Both the position numbers and the translations under genes were made by a program. A stretch of 25,823 bases of DNA from Bacteroidales bacterium UBA3663 (GTDB taxonomy: Bacteria; Bacteroidota; Bacteroidia; Bacteroidales; UBA3663), in the NCBI GenBank assembly GCA_002373755.1, contig DFJU01000032.1, positions 1 to 25,823 on the forward strand, written 5' to 3'. The number at the start of each line of letters is the position of its first letter. The stretch's first letter is position 1. Positions 1 to 8,373 of the stretch are shown here, one piece after another. Under the pieces are notes generated by a model. That model saw only the letters and a list, made by a program, of their open reading frames with translations, was not told the origin of the DNA and made no database searches.

Positions 1-3000
1 CCTGATACGGCGGATTGCCTACTATAGCGTCGAATTTCATATTGTTCTTGATTTGTGGGAAGATGTTTCCGCCAAGCAGTCGGCGGATAAATTCTTGTTG
101 TTTGTTGGTTATTTGGTTTAGAAGGTCGTCATAGACGTGGGTGTTGACCTTCATCGTGGTGTCGAAGCCGCAGAGTGTGCGTTGCGTGATGCTGCGAGCC
201 ATTTCCGTTTTGCAGATTACGAAGATGTTTTCGCGTAGCACGTTGCGCCACACGAGTTGTTCGTCTTCGAGCGTCGCGTTTTTGAATAGTCCGCGTTTGC
301 CTTCAAGATGTACGCGCAAGCGGTGGCGGAACACGCTGTAGGCCATATATAGCGGATACAATCCCGATTTTGAATTGATTTCGAGGATGCGCACATTGGC
401 ATTTTCAAACAGACGTTGCGACACCAACCCGCGATCGATGAAATGGGGTTCTGTAGTAGAGACGGGGCGCGCCCCGTCTCTACCGCGTGCCCCGTCTGTA
501 CCATTGGCTAAATCATAAAAACACCAGCCGCCAACAGTGTCGCCGAGGTGCATATTCACCACGCGCCACGGCGTGAGGACGGTCTCTTTGTCGGGGTTGC
601 GGAATGCGCTGAAAATCTCGGCAATACGCTGTATGCGTTGCAGAATGGGCATACGGTCGGCTGCGCGTGCCAATTGGCGTATCTGATGGCCGGCGGCAGA
701 GAAGATGTCCTCGTCGTAGTATTGCTTGAATTCGGCGAATTTGTCTTTGCTGACGCCCATTGGCATGAATTCCGTCCACGATTGGTCGTCCACCAGCTCC
801 ACAAAGCGGTCGAGCGTTATCTGCTCCTCCTCGTTGTCGAGTTTGGCGCCGTAGAGCAGCAATGGCATGCGTATGCTGATGCCGCGTAGGATAGAGACTG
901 CCGCGTCGCGCTGTCGGCGTCGGGCTTGTAGGCGTGCCAATTCTTCAAGTTGTTCGGGCGTGAGTTCCTTGCCTTTCTTTTTGGCTTCGCGCTTGGCTTT
1001 TTCCATATCCTCCTTGTCGAAGCCCTGTTGGTTGATTTTTATCTCGTTGCCCTGCTTGTTGGCTTTTGTCTGGCCGATGATTTCGCGCAAATCGGCGAAA
1101 CTGCTCAGCTCCACATTGCTCAGGTCGTAGAGTTTTTTGCTGTAAAGATGTCCGTCCTCAAAGCCCGTGCTGACCACCTTGTCCACATAGACGCGCTTGA
1201 GCTGCTGCATCATCTGATCGACGTTGTACGGATTCATCTCGGTGCCGTCGCACGCAATGATTGGGCAGAAATTGAGGAAATCGCCGAGTATCTGTCGGTC
1301 TTCCTTATCGCCCTCGCCAGCCTTGGCGGAGATTTTTGCTGCTGCGGCGGCCATCTTGAGAGTGCGGTCGGGTGCGAAGTCGAACACGTAGCAGTCGGTC
1401 TTCATCTTGCCGCCGATGTTTCCCGGGCTCTGCACGCGGAAGATGGTCTGCATGTAGGATGCAGGCGAGGTGCTTTTGCTGCCGGCGAGATAGAGCACCG
1501 CCGTCCATTCGCGCACGGTGACGCCAGTGGTCAGTTTGCCGCACGACAGTGTTATGGTGTAGGTATCTTCGGGTTTCTGGCCGATGGCGTTGCGCACCTC
1601 ATCGAGCGGGTCGCCCGTGGTTTCGTCGTCCTCCGCGCCGCAGACGTTCACTATCTTGTATGTGCCGAAAACCGCATGGGCGCGAAGCATATCGGCAAGC
1701 GCCTTTCCCTCCTTCACGCCCGGCACAATCCAGAATGTGTGATGGAAAAACTCGCGATATTCCGTGCTGCTGAACGGATAGAGCGTCTCGCTTTTGTCCG
1801 ATGAGATAATATCGAGGAAGTTGGCAATGTCCTTTTTATGTACGAAGTTTCCGTCGTCGTCGGTGCGGAAAAATTCGGCGAAGTTGAAAGCCTTGTCCTC
1901 GTAGTCCTGATACCTTGCGGCGAGTTCTCCGAGGTTGAACGTCAGCAGGTTGAGTTTCGGCAACTCCTCGTACGGGTTGTGGTCGCCCGGATGCTTGATG
2001 GCCCACTCCTGTTTGGCGCGTTGCTCCATCACGTAGTCCCATGTGAAGGTGTTCTCTTCGTTGAATTCGTTGGTTTCGAGCAGGTTGAACGGTGTGCCGC
2101 TTAGGTTGATGACCTTTGTGCCTTCTTTCACCAATTCTTCGAACACACGCTTGCCGAGATCCGTTTGTGTGCCCTCGTGCGCCTCGTCGATGATGAGCAA
2201 GTCCCAATCGGTGTCGAATATCTCTTCGTTTTTGTCGAAGTTGCCGCCCACGCGTCGCGAGCCACGCAAATCCTGCATCGAGGCAAAGTAAACGTAGTTC
2301 TTGCCCGACCTTTCGAGTTTGCTGAAGTTGCTTTCGCCTTTATTTTTCGAGCCGTAAATCCAAGGTGTGTCGTTTTCATAGAAAATCTTGCCGAAGTCGT
2401 CGAACCAGCCGTCGTCCACCACTGGGCGGTGTGTCACTATAATGGAACGATGAAACTTCATCTGCTTCACCACTTCGAGCGACGATAGTGTCTTGCCCAT
2501 ACGCATCTTGGCGTTCCACAGAATCTTGTTTCCATTCTTGAACACCTTTTTCGTCTGCTCGATGGCGCGCAACTGTTCGGGGCGAAAAGTTACGGGCGAC
2601 TTGTCTTGACTCTTCTGACCTGCATCGAGACAGCTCTGTCCGTTTTTCACGGCGGCAATAGCATTCTTGGCCGTTTCGAGGTCGCAGACGAACCATTCGT
2701 TGGCCTTACCGTCAATCTCGAACGATTTTTTCTTTACGCCTGAACGTAGCAGCACGTCGTGCACCTGCTTGTCGTTGAAGCTCTTCACCTGTCCGCCCTT
2801 GATGTAGAGCGTCATTTCGGTGTGCAGCAGTTCATATCGGATGCCAGCAGTCTGTGTATAGCTGTTGATGCGTTTCTTTGCCGCATCGTTCAGTTCCTTG
2901 CAGTTCGGCTGAAAAGAGAGTCCGTCGGGTGCGGTGGCTTCGCCAATCTTCACGCAGCCAAGATGTTGTGGGTCGTTGATGCGGAAGATGTATATCAGGC

Positions 3001-3028
3001 GGTTCTTGAATGTTGATACGTATTCCAT
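1..3028 (-). CDS. Restriction-modification protein: GIY-YIG-like nuclease, DEAH helicase and N6-adenine methyltransferase (3' end outside window)
   Basis: About 1009 codons are visible in one open frame from ATG at 3028; the C-terminus lies beyond the window. Residues 10-30 (LIYIF, then KIGEAT) with a later EWF at 111-113 resemble the T5orf172/MUG113 branch of GIY-YIG nucleases. Residues 173-180 (AKMRMGKT) are a Walker A motif, 280-284 read IDEAH and 309-313 LSGTP, so a superfamily 2 helicase follows. Near the edge come TPWRVVNMHLG (motif X-like), ILEINSKSGLYPL (a poor motif I) and GNPPYQ at 1004-1009, the catalytic motif IV of amino-methyltransferases of the Eco57I type. The inferred role is a single-chain nuclease, translocase and methylase that restricts foreign DNA in the cytoplasm. 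It starts 3 nt after the stop of the 339-aa partner, so the two are co-transcribed. A perfect palindrome lies in frame at 456-483. Without the C-terminus the target-recognition domain cannot be judged. The nuclease assignment is the least certain part. Confidence 0.85.
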   Translation of the reverse strand, partial: MEYVSTFKNRLIYIFRINDPQHLGCVKIGEATAPDGLSFQPNCKELNDAAKKRINSYTQTAGIRYELLHTEMTLYIKGGQVKSFNDKQVHDVLLRSGVKKKSFEIDGKANEWFVCDLETAKNAIAAVKNGQSCLDAGQKSQDKSPVTFRPEQLRAIEQTKKVFKNGNKILWNAKMRMGKTLSSLEVVKQMKFHRSIIVTHRPVVDDGWFDDFGKIFYENDTPWIYGSKNKGESNFSKLERSGKNYVYFASMQDLRGSRRVGGNFDKNEEIFDTDWDLLIIDEAHEGTQTDLGKRVFEELVKEGTKVINLSGTPFNLLETNEFNEENTFTWDYVMEQRAKQEWAIKHPGDHNPYEELPKLNLLTFNLGELAARYQDYEDKAFNFAEFFRTDDDGNFVHKKDIANFLDIISSDKSETLYPFSSTEYREFFHHTFWIVPGVKEGKALADMLRAHAVFGTYKIVNVCGAEDDETTGDPLDEVRNAIGQKPEDTYTITLSCGKLTTGVTVREWTAVLYLAGSKSTSPASYMQTIFRVQSPGNIGGKMKTDCYVFDFAPDRTLKMAAAAAKISAKAGEGDKEDRQILGDFLNFCPIIACDGTEMNPYNVDQMMQQLKRVYVDKVVSTGFEDGHLYSKKLYDLSNVELSSFADLREIIGQTKANKQGNEIKINQQGFDKEDMEKAKREAKKKGKELTPEQLEELARLQARRRQRDAAVSILRGISIRMPLLLYGAKLDNEEEQITLDRFVELVDDQSWTEFMPMGVSKDKFAEFKQYYDEDIFSAAGHQIRQLARAADRMPILQRIQRIAEIFSAFRNPDKETVLTPWRVVNMHLGDTVGGWCFYDLANGTDGARGRDGARPVSTTEPHFIDRGLVSQRLFENANVRILEINSKSGLYPLYMAYSVFRHRLRVHLEGKRGLFKNATLEDEQLVWRNVLRENIFVICKTEMARSITQRTLCGFDTTMKVNTHVYDDLLNQITNKQQEFIRRLLGGNIFPQIKNNMKFDAIVGNPPYQ
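456..502. repeat. 28-bp perfect palindrome plus partial second half, inside the restriction-modification gene
   Basis: Positions 456-483 form a perfect 28-bp palindrome with ends GTAGAGACG and CGTCTCTAC around a GC-rich centre. Positions 486-500 repeat the right half imperfectly (gcgtgccccgtctgt). The insert keeps the reading frame and adds a Gly/Asp/Arg/Ala-rich stretch (TDGARGRDGARP) between the motif X-like and motif I-like segments of the methyltransferase. A sequence with the same 9-bp ends occurs at 21241-21271, so this is a dispersed repeat family. Confidence 0.85.
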
Positions 3029-3031
3029 AGA

Positions 3032-4051
3032 TTATGATTTTTGAGGTTCGACGAAAGGTTTGTTGGTTTGAAAAACTGTCAGCTGGCGTTCGCGGTTTCT
3101 GATGCTCCAGTCGCGTATGATGCACGGCACGTCCTTGCACATCGGCTGTACATCGGCAAAGAGTTCAAATTGCACGGGTTCAGATTCCTTTATGAAAGGC
3201 ACATTGCCCGTCAGTCCGTCCATCTGCCAAATGTTCCACGAAACGATGTAGGCCACACCGTCAATACTGTTTTTGGGTACATTGCGGCCGAATTTATGGC
3301 GATAGAAATCGACGAATGTCATGAATGCCGTTTCGCGGGCAATGAGCAGGCTGTCGCCCTGAAATTCGTAGCCGTAGGTGCTGCGCAGCGCGATTTTTGC
3401 CCATTCGAGCCACTCGCCCGAAGTCGTGGTATTCTCACTCACGACGCGCAGTTTGCGGTCGAGCAGTCCGATGCGGTCTTCGACGGGTATCTGTTGGCCC
3501 GACACGGCATCGTAGCGGCTGCACAGATACGGCGCTTCGCCGCAAGCGAGTTCCAGACGGGAGGAGCGCACATAGTCGTGCCATGTGCGACCTTCAGGAA
3601 ATTTTATGGGATTGGGATTAGTGGTCCACGTGTGGTTAGGATTCTCGATGTTGAACTGATTGGCAAGGTCGTCGCCGAACCAAGCATTGTCCACAAGATT
3701 GTTTTGCGCATTGCACACCCACGACGGCGTGAAGACCTCCGCCTTGTCTTTGGTGCGAGCGGTTTGTTCTGCGCGAGTCTTGGCGGCGCGCGGCTGAATT
3801 ACGAGCCCGTTTTTTCCTGTAATCAAGTGTTTGAGGATGGGGCGGTCGGGAGCATAATCGTTGCCCAATGAGGCATACGAATCGGTAGCCCACACAATGT
3901 TGCATGAGCCATGGGATGTGAGTTTGCGATGATGTTTGGTATGGTCGAGCAGCAGTTTGTCGAGCACGCCCGGCCAACGTCCCTCGATGTAGTCTTCGAG
4001 TACGTCAATATTGTCGCACATAAAATTTTTGGTTTTATGCGCGAATGCCAT
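3032..4051 (-). CDS. Methyltransferase-like partner of the restriction-modification protein ('restriction endonuclease subunit M' type)
   Basis: 339 aa, no signal peptide or membrane segment. Residues 104-121 (AEVFTPSWVCNAQNNLVD) match motif X of N6-adenine methyltransferases, where TP binds near the SAM methionine. Residues 166-176 (LELACGEAPYL) match motif I. Where motif IV ([DNS]PP[YFW]) would be expected the protein reads IVSWNIWQMDG (269-279), so the usual catalytic motif is missing. It lies 3 nt upstream of the helicase-methylase gene and is surely part of the same system. It may be a modification or specificity subunit that binds SAM or DNA. No exact TAnnTTTG element is close to the start; one at 4433-4440 is the nearest candidate. 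The ATG at 4051 gives the longest frame; Met11 (4021) is an alternative. The family link is moderately sure; the biochemical role is inference. Confidence 0.75.
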   Translation of the reverse strand: MAFAHKTKNFMCDNIDVLEDYIEGRWPGVLDKLLLDHTKHHRKLTSHGSCNIVWATDSYASLGNDYAPDRPILKHLITGKNGLVIQPRAAKTRAEQTARTKDKAEVFTPSWVCNAQNNLVDNAWFGDDLANQFNIENPNHTWTTNPNPIKFPEGRTWHDYVRSSRLELACGEAPYLCSRYDAVSGQQIPVEDRIGLLDRKLRVVSENTTTSGEWLEWAKIALRSTYGYEFQGDSLLIARETAFMTFVDFYRHKFGRNVPKNSIDGVAYIVSWNIWQMDGLTGNVPFIKESEPVQFELFADVQPMCKDVPCIIRDWSIRNRERQLTVFQTNKPFVEPQKS

Positions 4052-4074
4052 TCAGGGTCTAAAAAACGAAAGCC

Positions 4075-4254
4075 ATGCCGAAGGATACCTCTATATACAA
4101 AAAGAACGTGGACAATTTCTTATCCAACGTTCGAGGTACCTGGCATGACCTATTCAAAGAGATAAGAAATGCCCACGTTTTGACACGCAGGCATTTGCAA
4201 TTTATCATCTTCGAATATTCGTCCACTGCCAGGTTTTCGAACGTCTTAGAGTAA
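4075..4254 (+). CDS. Doubtful small ORF, 59 aa, unknown
   Basis: ATG at 4075 and TAA at 4252 enclose 59 codons. The product begins MPKDTSIYKKNVDNFL and ends ARFSNVLE; it is mixed basic/acidic with no signal peptide or cysteine. I do not recognise it. It runs head to head with the restriction-modification operon, starting 24 nt from that operon's ATG. I see no Bacteroidetes promoter before it, and the frame coincides with the inverted repeats at 4105-4244, so it may be an accident of a structured non-coding region. Confidence 0.2.
   Translation: MPKDTSIYKKNVDNFLSNVRGTWHDLFKEIRNAHVLTRRHLQFIIFEYSSTARFSNVLE
4105..4244. repeat. Two interleaved imperfect inverted repeats
   Basis: Pair A: 4105-4123 with 4162-4179, 17 matches, one mismatch and one bulge. 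Pair B: 4127-4145 with 4227-4244, about 16 matches. The order is A, B, A', B', so the two stems overlap: they could form only as a pseudoknot or as alternatives. This lies in the possible 5' leader of the restriction-modification operon. Confidence 0.6.
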
Positions 4255-4432
4255 ATAGCAAACGCTATGGTTTATAGTGTGTTATGTGTGGTTCTGCCGA
4301 TGCCGTTCAAAGCGACATCTTCAGAACTGTCGTTGTGTTCAATCTTTTCTGTTCGGTTGAAAAAATTTTGAGGTTAAACATTTTCTATGGTTGTTTCGTC
4401 GGGCGAAAATGGCGCTGACGACGAATTGGCCG

Positions 4433-4440
4433 CAAAGTTA
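4433..4440 (-). promoter_or_regulatory. Candidate -7 element for the RM operon
   Basis: The minus strand reads TAACTTTG, an exact TAnnTTTG. No convincing TTTG is found 19-21 nt further upstream, and the distance to the ATG at 4051 is long, so support is weak. Confidence 0.25.
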
Positions 4441-4481
4441 TGGAAATTCGGTAGAAATGGGAAGGTTTCAGTACGAAAATG

Positions 4482-5747
4482 TCACTGTTCCACCTCCACG
4501 CAATAGACCTTGACGTCGCGTTCGTTGCGGGCGTTGAAGAAGATCTTGTCGCCGCGATGGCTGTAGATGGGGTGCGGGTGTGCGTCCTGACCCAGCCAGT
4601 CGCTGCGGTGCTTGCACAGGGGAATCCACTGGAGGGTGCCGTGCTCCCAGTCGGGCACTACGCGACTGATGTATTCGCCGTCCTTCTTGTGTGGGTCGGG
4701 GCCGTTGTCGGTCGAGTTGTCGAACACGGGCTTCACATCGTCGGGAAACTTGAAGTAGCCGTCGCAGCACAGCACCTGCGCGTGGTCCATCGTGAAGTGG
4801 CCGTAGGCATTGTAGTCGGCCGGAAGTGCAATCTCCCAGAACTGGCGTGTGTCGAGGCTGTAGCGGCCCACCATTGCCGGACCGTCGGCATAGCCGCCGT
4901 GATAGATGATGATGCGGCCGTCGTCGCTCCACATCTCGTGGCACACCCAGTCTTCGGCGCGGCGCGGATAGCCTGCGGGGTTGCCCAAAGTGCCGTCGCC
5001 CATGGTGCGCACCTGCACGTAGCTGTCGGTGCTGTGGTCGTAGAGCCAGATGCGACGGATGCCGCAGTTGGTTTCGGGCCACTCGTTGTTGTACATGATG
5101 AGGTCGGGGTTCTGCGGATTGAACTGCACGTGCGTGATCCAGCAGTGTGGGATGCGTTTCTCGTAGAGCAATGCGCCCGATGCCGTGTCATAGACGCACA
5201 GGTAGCTGTTCAGATGCTCGCGCTGCGCCCGTCCGTCGATGTTGTAGGTTGGCCGACGATCCAGCCCCGCGCCCTCGGTGGCGGGGTCGTAGTCGAGGAT
5301 GCGGGCATCGGTCATCGGCACGCAGAGGTATCGGCCACAGGCTGAGACGTGGGTGAAGGCGGTGACGCGGTCGGCCGGCAGCGTGTTGAGCACGCGTGGA
5401 GCCTCGTTGAGGCCGGCAGTCATCACCTTGTCGTCCTGCACGTAGAAGACGCGGTTGCGCTGAGGGTCGAGGCACACGGAGGCTTTTCCGAGGCCGTGGC
5501 CGGGCGTCTGGTCGAAATAGACGTAGCTCTTGAGCGTGCCGCAGCGGTTGTCGGTGATGCGGCGTTCCTCGCCCGTGTGCAGGTCGTGCACGAAGACGTT
5601 GGGCGATGCGAAGTCGCGGTCGGACATGAGGTAGAGGTAGCGGTCGTCGGCCGAAAGCGACGAACATGTGAAGTAGAGCAGCTGCGTGTCGAACTTGCGT
5701 TCTTGGCCGATGGCATCGCTGCCGGAGATGAGGATGCGCTGTTGCAT
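4482..5747 (-). CDS. ogl: Oligogalacturonate lyase, PL22 family
   Basis: 421 aa without signal peptide, so cytoplasmic. PL22 enzymes are seven-bladed beta-propellers that split unsaturated digalacturonate and short oligogalacturonates by beta-elimination, giving 4,5-unsaturated galacturonate for the DKI/KDG pathway. The Mn2+-binding pattern of the family is visible: His270 in CHEMWSDDG and Gln387-x-x-His390-x-His392 in QDAHPHP. THVQFNPQNPDLIMYNNEW (205-223) is another family signature and carries a likely active-site His206. Repeated blade motifs such as SADDRYLYLMSDRD and SHRGDKIFFNARNE occur along the protein. Length fits the family (about 390-420 aa). A clear promoter lies at 5867-5899, so it is probably transcribed alone. 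No pectate lyase, SusC/D pair or regulator is adjacent, which is unusual for a Bacteroidales pectin locus. Confidence 0.9.
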   Translation of the reverse strand: MQQRILISGSDAIGQERKFDTQLLYFTCSSLSADDRYLYLMSDRDFASPNVFVHDLHTGEERRITDNRCGTLKSYVYFDQTPGHGLGKASVCLDPQRNRVFYVQDDKVMTAGLNEAPRVLNTLPADRVTAFTHVSACGRYLCVPMTDARILDYDPATEGAGLDRRPTYNIDGRAQREHLNSYLCVYDTASGALLYEKRIPHCWITHVQFNPQNPDLIMYNNEWPETNCGIRRIWLYDHSTDSYVQVRTMGDGTLGNPAGYPRRAEDWVCHEMWSDDGRIIIYHGGYADGPAMVGRYSLDTRQFWEIALPADYNAYGHFTMDHAQVLCCDGYFKFPDDVKPVFDNSTDNGPDPHKKDGEYISRVVPDWEHGTLQWIPLCKHRSDWLGQDAHPHPIYSHRGDKIFFNARNERDVKVYCVEVEQ

Positions 5748-5866
5748 ATTGAAGATTGCGGGTTTGCAGTGCGGGCGAAAATGCTCGTGAAAGTCCTAAA
5801 AATCAAGAATTTGAGAATCGGAGACCTCTTCCTTGTCATTTTTCAGGACCCACCTTGATCAGATTG

Positions 5867-5899
5867 CAAATATACGGCCAATTTTTTCATTCCATCAAA
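5867..5899 (-). promoter_or_regulatory. Promoter of the PL22 lyase gene
   Basis: The minus strand reads TTTG (5896-5899), 21 nt, then TATATTTG (5867-5874), an exact fit to the Bacteroidetes consensus. Expected transcription start is about 5860, giving a leader of about 110 nt. Confidence 0.7.
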
Positions 5900-5907
5900 C
5901 AAACGTC

Positions 5908-7062
5908 CTAAAACTGGTAGCCGAGGGTGAAAGTCAGGTATTTGACGTCCGTTCCGCTTATGTTGAACCTCGAAAAGCGCGCATCGGCCAACAGAGCACC
6001 CTTGCGCAACGGGCTGACGACGCCAAGTCCGGCATATTCGCCGACATAGAATTTCTTCAGCGGGCCGTCGGGGAAGTCGGCCAATATGCCGATGCTGGCG
6101 CGCGGCTGCGCTTTCCATTGCTGGAACTGGTAGGCTGCACCGCCTTTCAGCGAGAGGTCGTTGCACTCGACGTCGGTCTTTTGGGCGACTTTTTTCGTCA
6201 CAAGGCTGCCGATTTTTATGTCGAGTTCGCTCTGCGTGGTGTAGTGCGTCTTGCTGCCTGATGCGTGGCAATAGTCGAGCGAGATTTGCGCCAACAGCCC
6301 TTTGCAGAGGCGTGGCACGTAGATGTCAACGCCGCCGCCAAAGCAGACACCGGGGTAGAAGTCGGTGGCATCGTCGTCAAATCCTTCGGTCTTGAAGCCG
6401 CACATCGCGTAGCCGGCAAACAGTGTCCAGTGTACGGTGCGTTCGGCCTTCGGAGTCTCCTTTGCCTTGTATTCAAACACTTCGCACTTGCCGTCGGGGC
6501 AGGCATCGTCCAGATATGTCTGTGTGATTCGGCGCACGTTGCGCAGGTCGAGTTCCTTTGTCCAGAGCATATTCGTGGCACGAGGGCTCTTCGCCATCAT
6601 CTTGTATGCGGCTTCGATGTTGTTGCGTCGGTCGATTTTTGTTGCATCGACAGGCATCTCCTTCAGCATGGCCAGTTCTCCGTTCTGGTCTTCGATGTAG
6701 AAGATGTCGAATTCGGCATTGTTGCCCAGATAGTAGAGGCTCAGTTCTCCCTTCAGGATGTACTCCAGGAAGACGGTCTTGTGCTGTCCGCCGCCAAGTT
6801 CGACGTTCTTGCTCACGTAGTATTTGCCATTGTCCGTAAAACGGTAGCCTGCAATCTGGCCCGGCTGGAATGTCTGCGGTTCGGGCTTGCCGTCCTCCAC
6901 AAAGAGGCATTGTTCGGCATTCATCGTCTTGGTTCGGTAGTCGATCATGCCGTGCAGGGTGTCGCCGCCGAGGGTGATGACGATGCCCTCACGCAGGTTG
7001 ACTTGGGCCGATGCGATTGCGCAGCCCGTCAGGAGAATCAGGGAAAGGATAAGTTTTTTCAT
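5908..7062 (-). CDS. Outer-membrane beta-barrel protein, tandem paralogue 1
   Basis: 384 aa. Residues 1-19 are a signal peptide, most likely cut at ASA|Q. Residues 21 to about 180 form the conserved N-terminal domain (REGIVITLGGDTLHGMIDYR, then PGQIAGYRFTDNGKYYVS). CPDGKC follows at 188-193. Residues from about 205 form a predicted beta-barrel ending YLTFTLGYQF, with the terminal Phe typical of barrel proteins handled by the BAM machinery. LTGC at 11-14 looks like a lipobox, but the barrel and the ASAQ site argue for signal peptidase I. It is the last gene of a four-gene tandem family and is separated from its neighbour by a 93-nt gap that is repeated upstream of the next gene. Function is unknown; the family is widespread in Bacteroidetes. 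In paralogue 1 the central part has diverged most. Confidence 0.8.
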   Translation of the reverse strand: MKKLILSLILLTGCAIASAQVNLREGIVITLGGDTLHGMIDYRTKTMNAEQCLFVEDGKPEPQTFQPGQIAGYRFTDNGKYYVSKNVELGGGQHKTVFLEYILKGELSLYYLGNNAEFDIFYIEDQNGELAMLKEMPVDATKIDRRNNIEAAYKMMAKSPRATNMLWTKELDLRNVRRITQTYLDDACPDGKCEVFEYKAKETPKAERTVHWTLFAGYAMCGFKTEGFDDDATDFYPGVCFGGGVDIYVPRLCKGLLAQISLDYCHASGSKTHYTTQSELDIKIGSLVTKKVAQKTDVECNDLSLKGGAAYQFQQWKAQPRASIGILADFPDGPLKKFYVGEYAGLGVVSPLRKGALLADARFSRFNISGTDVKYLTFTLGYQF

Positions 7063-7155
7063 TGTGTTATGTTTGGATTGGATCTCAAATTCTCAACAAT
7101 TCAGAAAATCGCGTAGTTTAAAATCTCTCAGTTCTCAAATTCTTGATCATTTATT
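7063..7155. repeat. 93-nt duplicated intergenic spacer, copy 1
   Basis: Identical to 8374-8466 at 91 of 93 positions. It has no TAnnTTTG element on either strand, so it is likely an internal operon spacer left by gene duplication. Confidence 0.85.
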
Positions 7156-8373
7156 TTAGAATTGATAGCCGAGGTTGAACGAGAGTTTCGCGACATCCCA
7201 ATTTCCGTATTTATATGCCGAATATCTGCAATCGAACGTCATCGCCTCTTTGCGCAGCGGATAGACGATGCCTGCGCTGAGGTAGTAGCCGACATGGACA
7301 TGGTCGTCGGTCCATTCCAGCGTGTTCAGATCCTCGAATTCTTCGGGTAGCTCGGTCTTGTCCCAGATTTTGACGAACGAAACTCCGCCGCCGATGCGTG
7401 GCTGCACTTTCCAGAAAGGCAATTGGTAGGCGGGGCCGACGTTGATCGAAAGCTCATTGGCTTTGAACGTCATTGCCCCCTTGTAGGTGATTAAATTATT
7501 GTTTACCCAGGCCGGGCTGCTGGTTTCCATGTCACATTCCGATGTGTGGACATATTCCAGATAGAGCTGTGCCAGAAGACCTTTGCACAGACGTGGCACG
7601 TAGAGGTCCAGACCACTTGCCACGTTGAACGCTGCAATCGACCTGACGCCGTCCTCCTCGTAGCCCAGATAGGTCTTTTGGGGGTCAATCAGGTGGTAGG
7701 CGGCATGGTTCAGGCTGAAGTTGGTGTATCCGCCACTGACAAACCAGTGGAACGTGCGTTCCTGCTTGGGTCGCTTTTGCCTGTATTTGAAGATTTCGCA
7801 CTTTCCGTCGGGGCAGACATCGTCGTTGTAGGTCTCGACGAGATCGGTAACAGCACGTGCGTTCATGTCAATCTTCAGCAGTTTCTTCTGGGCTTTCTCG
7901 CTGCCGCCCAGTGTGCCGTAGATTTCGGCCAATGATGCACGCCGCACGTCGAGATGTGCCTCGATGGGCACGGACTTGACAATTTTCAGCGTGCCATCCT
8001 CCTGCTCGAAGTAGAAGATTCGTGTTTCGTCGCCGGCCAGATAATATGCACTCAGCTGTCCGCGCACGAGGAACTCCAGAAAGACGGTTTGCATTGTCGA
8101 GTCGGGCATCGGCACTGTGCGCGAGACGTAATATCGGCCGTTGTCCAGAAATCTGTAGCCGGCAATCTCACCGGGTTTGTAGGTGGTTGCGGCCGATGCG
8201 CCATTGGCCATGAACACGCACTGCTCGGCGTTGATGCGGTCGGTTCGGTAGTCGATCATGCCGTGCAGGGTGTCGCCGCCGAGGGTTATGACGATGCCCT
8301 CACGCAGGTTGACTTGGGCCGATGCGATGGCGCAGCCCGTCAGGAGAATCAGGGAAAGGATGATTTTTTTCAT
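7156..8373 (-). CDS. Outer-membrane beta-barrel protein, tandem paralogue 2
   Basis: 405 aa with the same layout as its neighbours: signal peptide 1-19, N-terminal domain (GGDTLHGMIDYRTDRINAEQ, then YKPGEIAGYRFLDNGRYYVS), VCPDGKCEIFKY near residue 195, then a beta-barrel ending KLSFNLGYQF. The first 45 codons are almost the same as in paralogues 1 and 3. The barrel loops differ strongly, for example an acidic stretch around TELPEEFEDLNTLEWTDDH, as expected for surface-exposed parts. Together with the 93-nt repeats on both sides this indicates a recent tandem duplication. No promoter is seen in front of it; it is probably co-transcribed from 10930-10960. No function can be assigned beyond outer-membrane location. 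Confidence 0.8.
   Translation of the reverse strand: MKKIILSLILLTGCAIASAQVNLREGIVITLGGDTLHGMIDYRTDRINAEQCVFMANGASAATTYKPGEIAGYRFLDNGRYYVSRTVPMPDSTMQTVFLEFLVRGQLSAYYLAGDETRIFYFEQEDGTLKIVKSVPIEAHLDVRRASLAEIYGTLGGSEKAQKKLLKIDMNARAVTDLVETYNDDVCPDGKCEIFKYRQKRPKQERTFHWFVSGGYTNFSLNHAAYHLIDPQKTYLGYEEDGVRSIAAFNVASGLDLYVPRLCKGLLAQLYLEYVHTSECDMETSSPAWVNNNLITYKGAMTFKANELSINVGPAYQLPFWKVQPRIGGGVSFVKIWDKTELPEEFEDLNTLEWTDDHVHVGYYLSAGIVYPLRKEAMTFDCRYSAYKYGNWDVAKLSFNLGYQF

Larger units (their letters stand above)
4052..4481. other. 430-nt intergenic region between the RM pair and the PL22 lyase
   Basis: No well-supported gene is seen here. It contains two interleaved imperfect inverted repeats (4105-4244), a doubtful 59-aa plus-strand ORF (4075-4254) and, at 4433-4440, an exact minus-strand TAnnTTTG element without a good TTTG partner. 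If that element drives the RM pair, the leader would be about 375 nt long and would contain the inverted repeats. Confidence 0.6.

Noticed and set aside
950..1804. 284-codon plus-strand frame opposite the RM gene, and several small frames nearby
   Set aside because: The minus-strand frame runs open from 3028 to the window edge with nuclease, helicase and methylase motifs, so these are shadows.
1..3028. The left end looked like a broken gene with many short frames
   Set aside because: One minus-strand frame is continuous to position 1; it simply has no stop inside the window.
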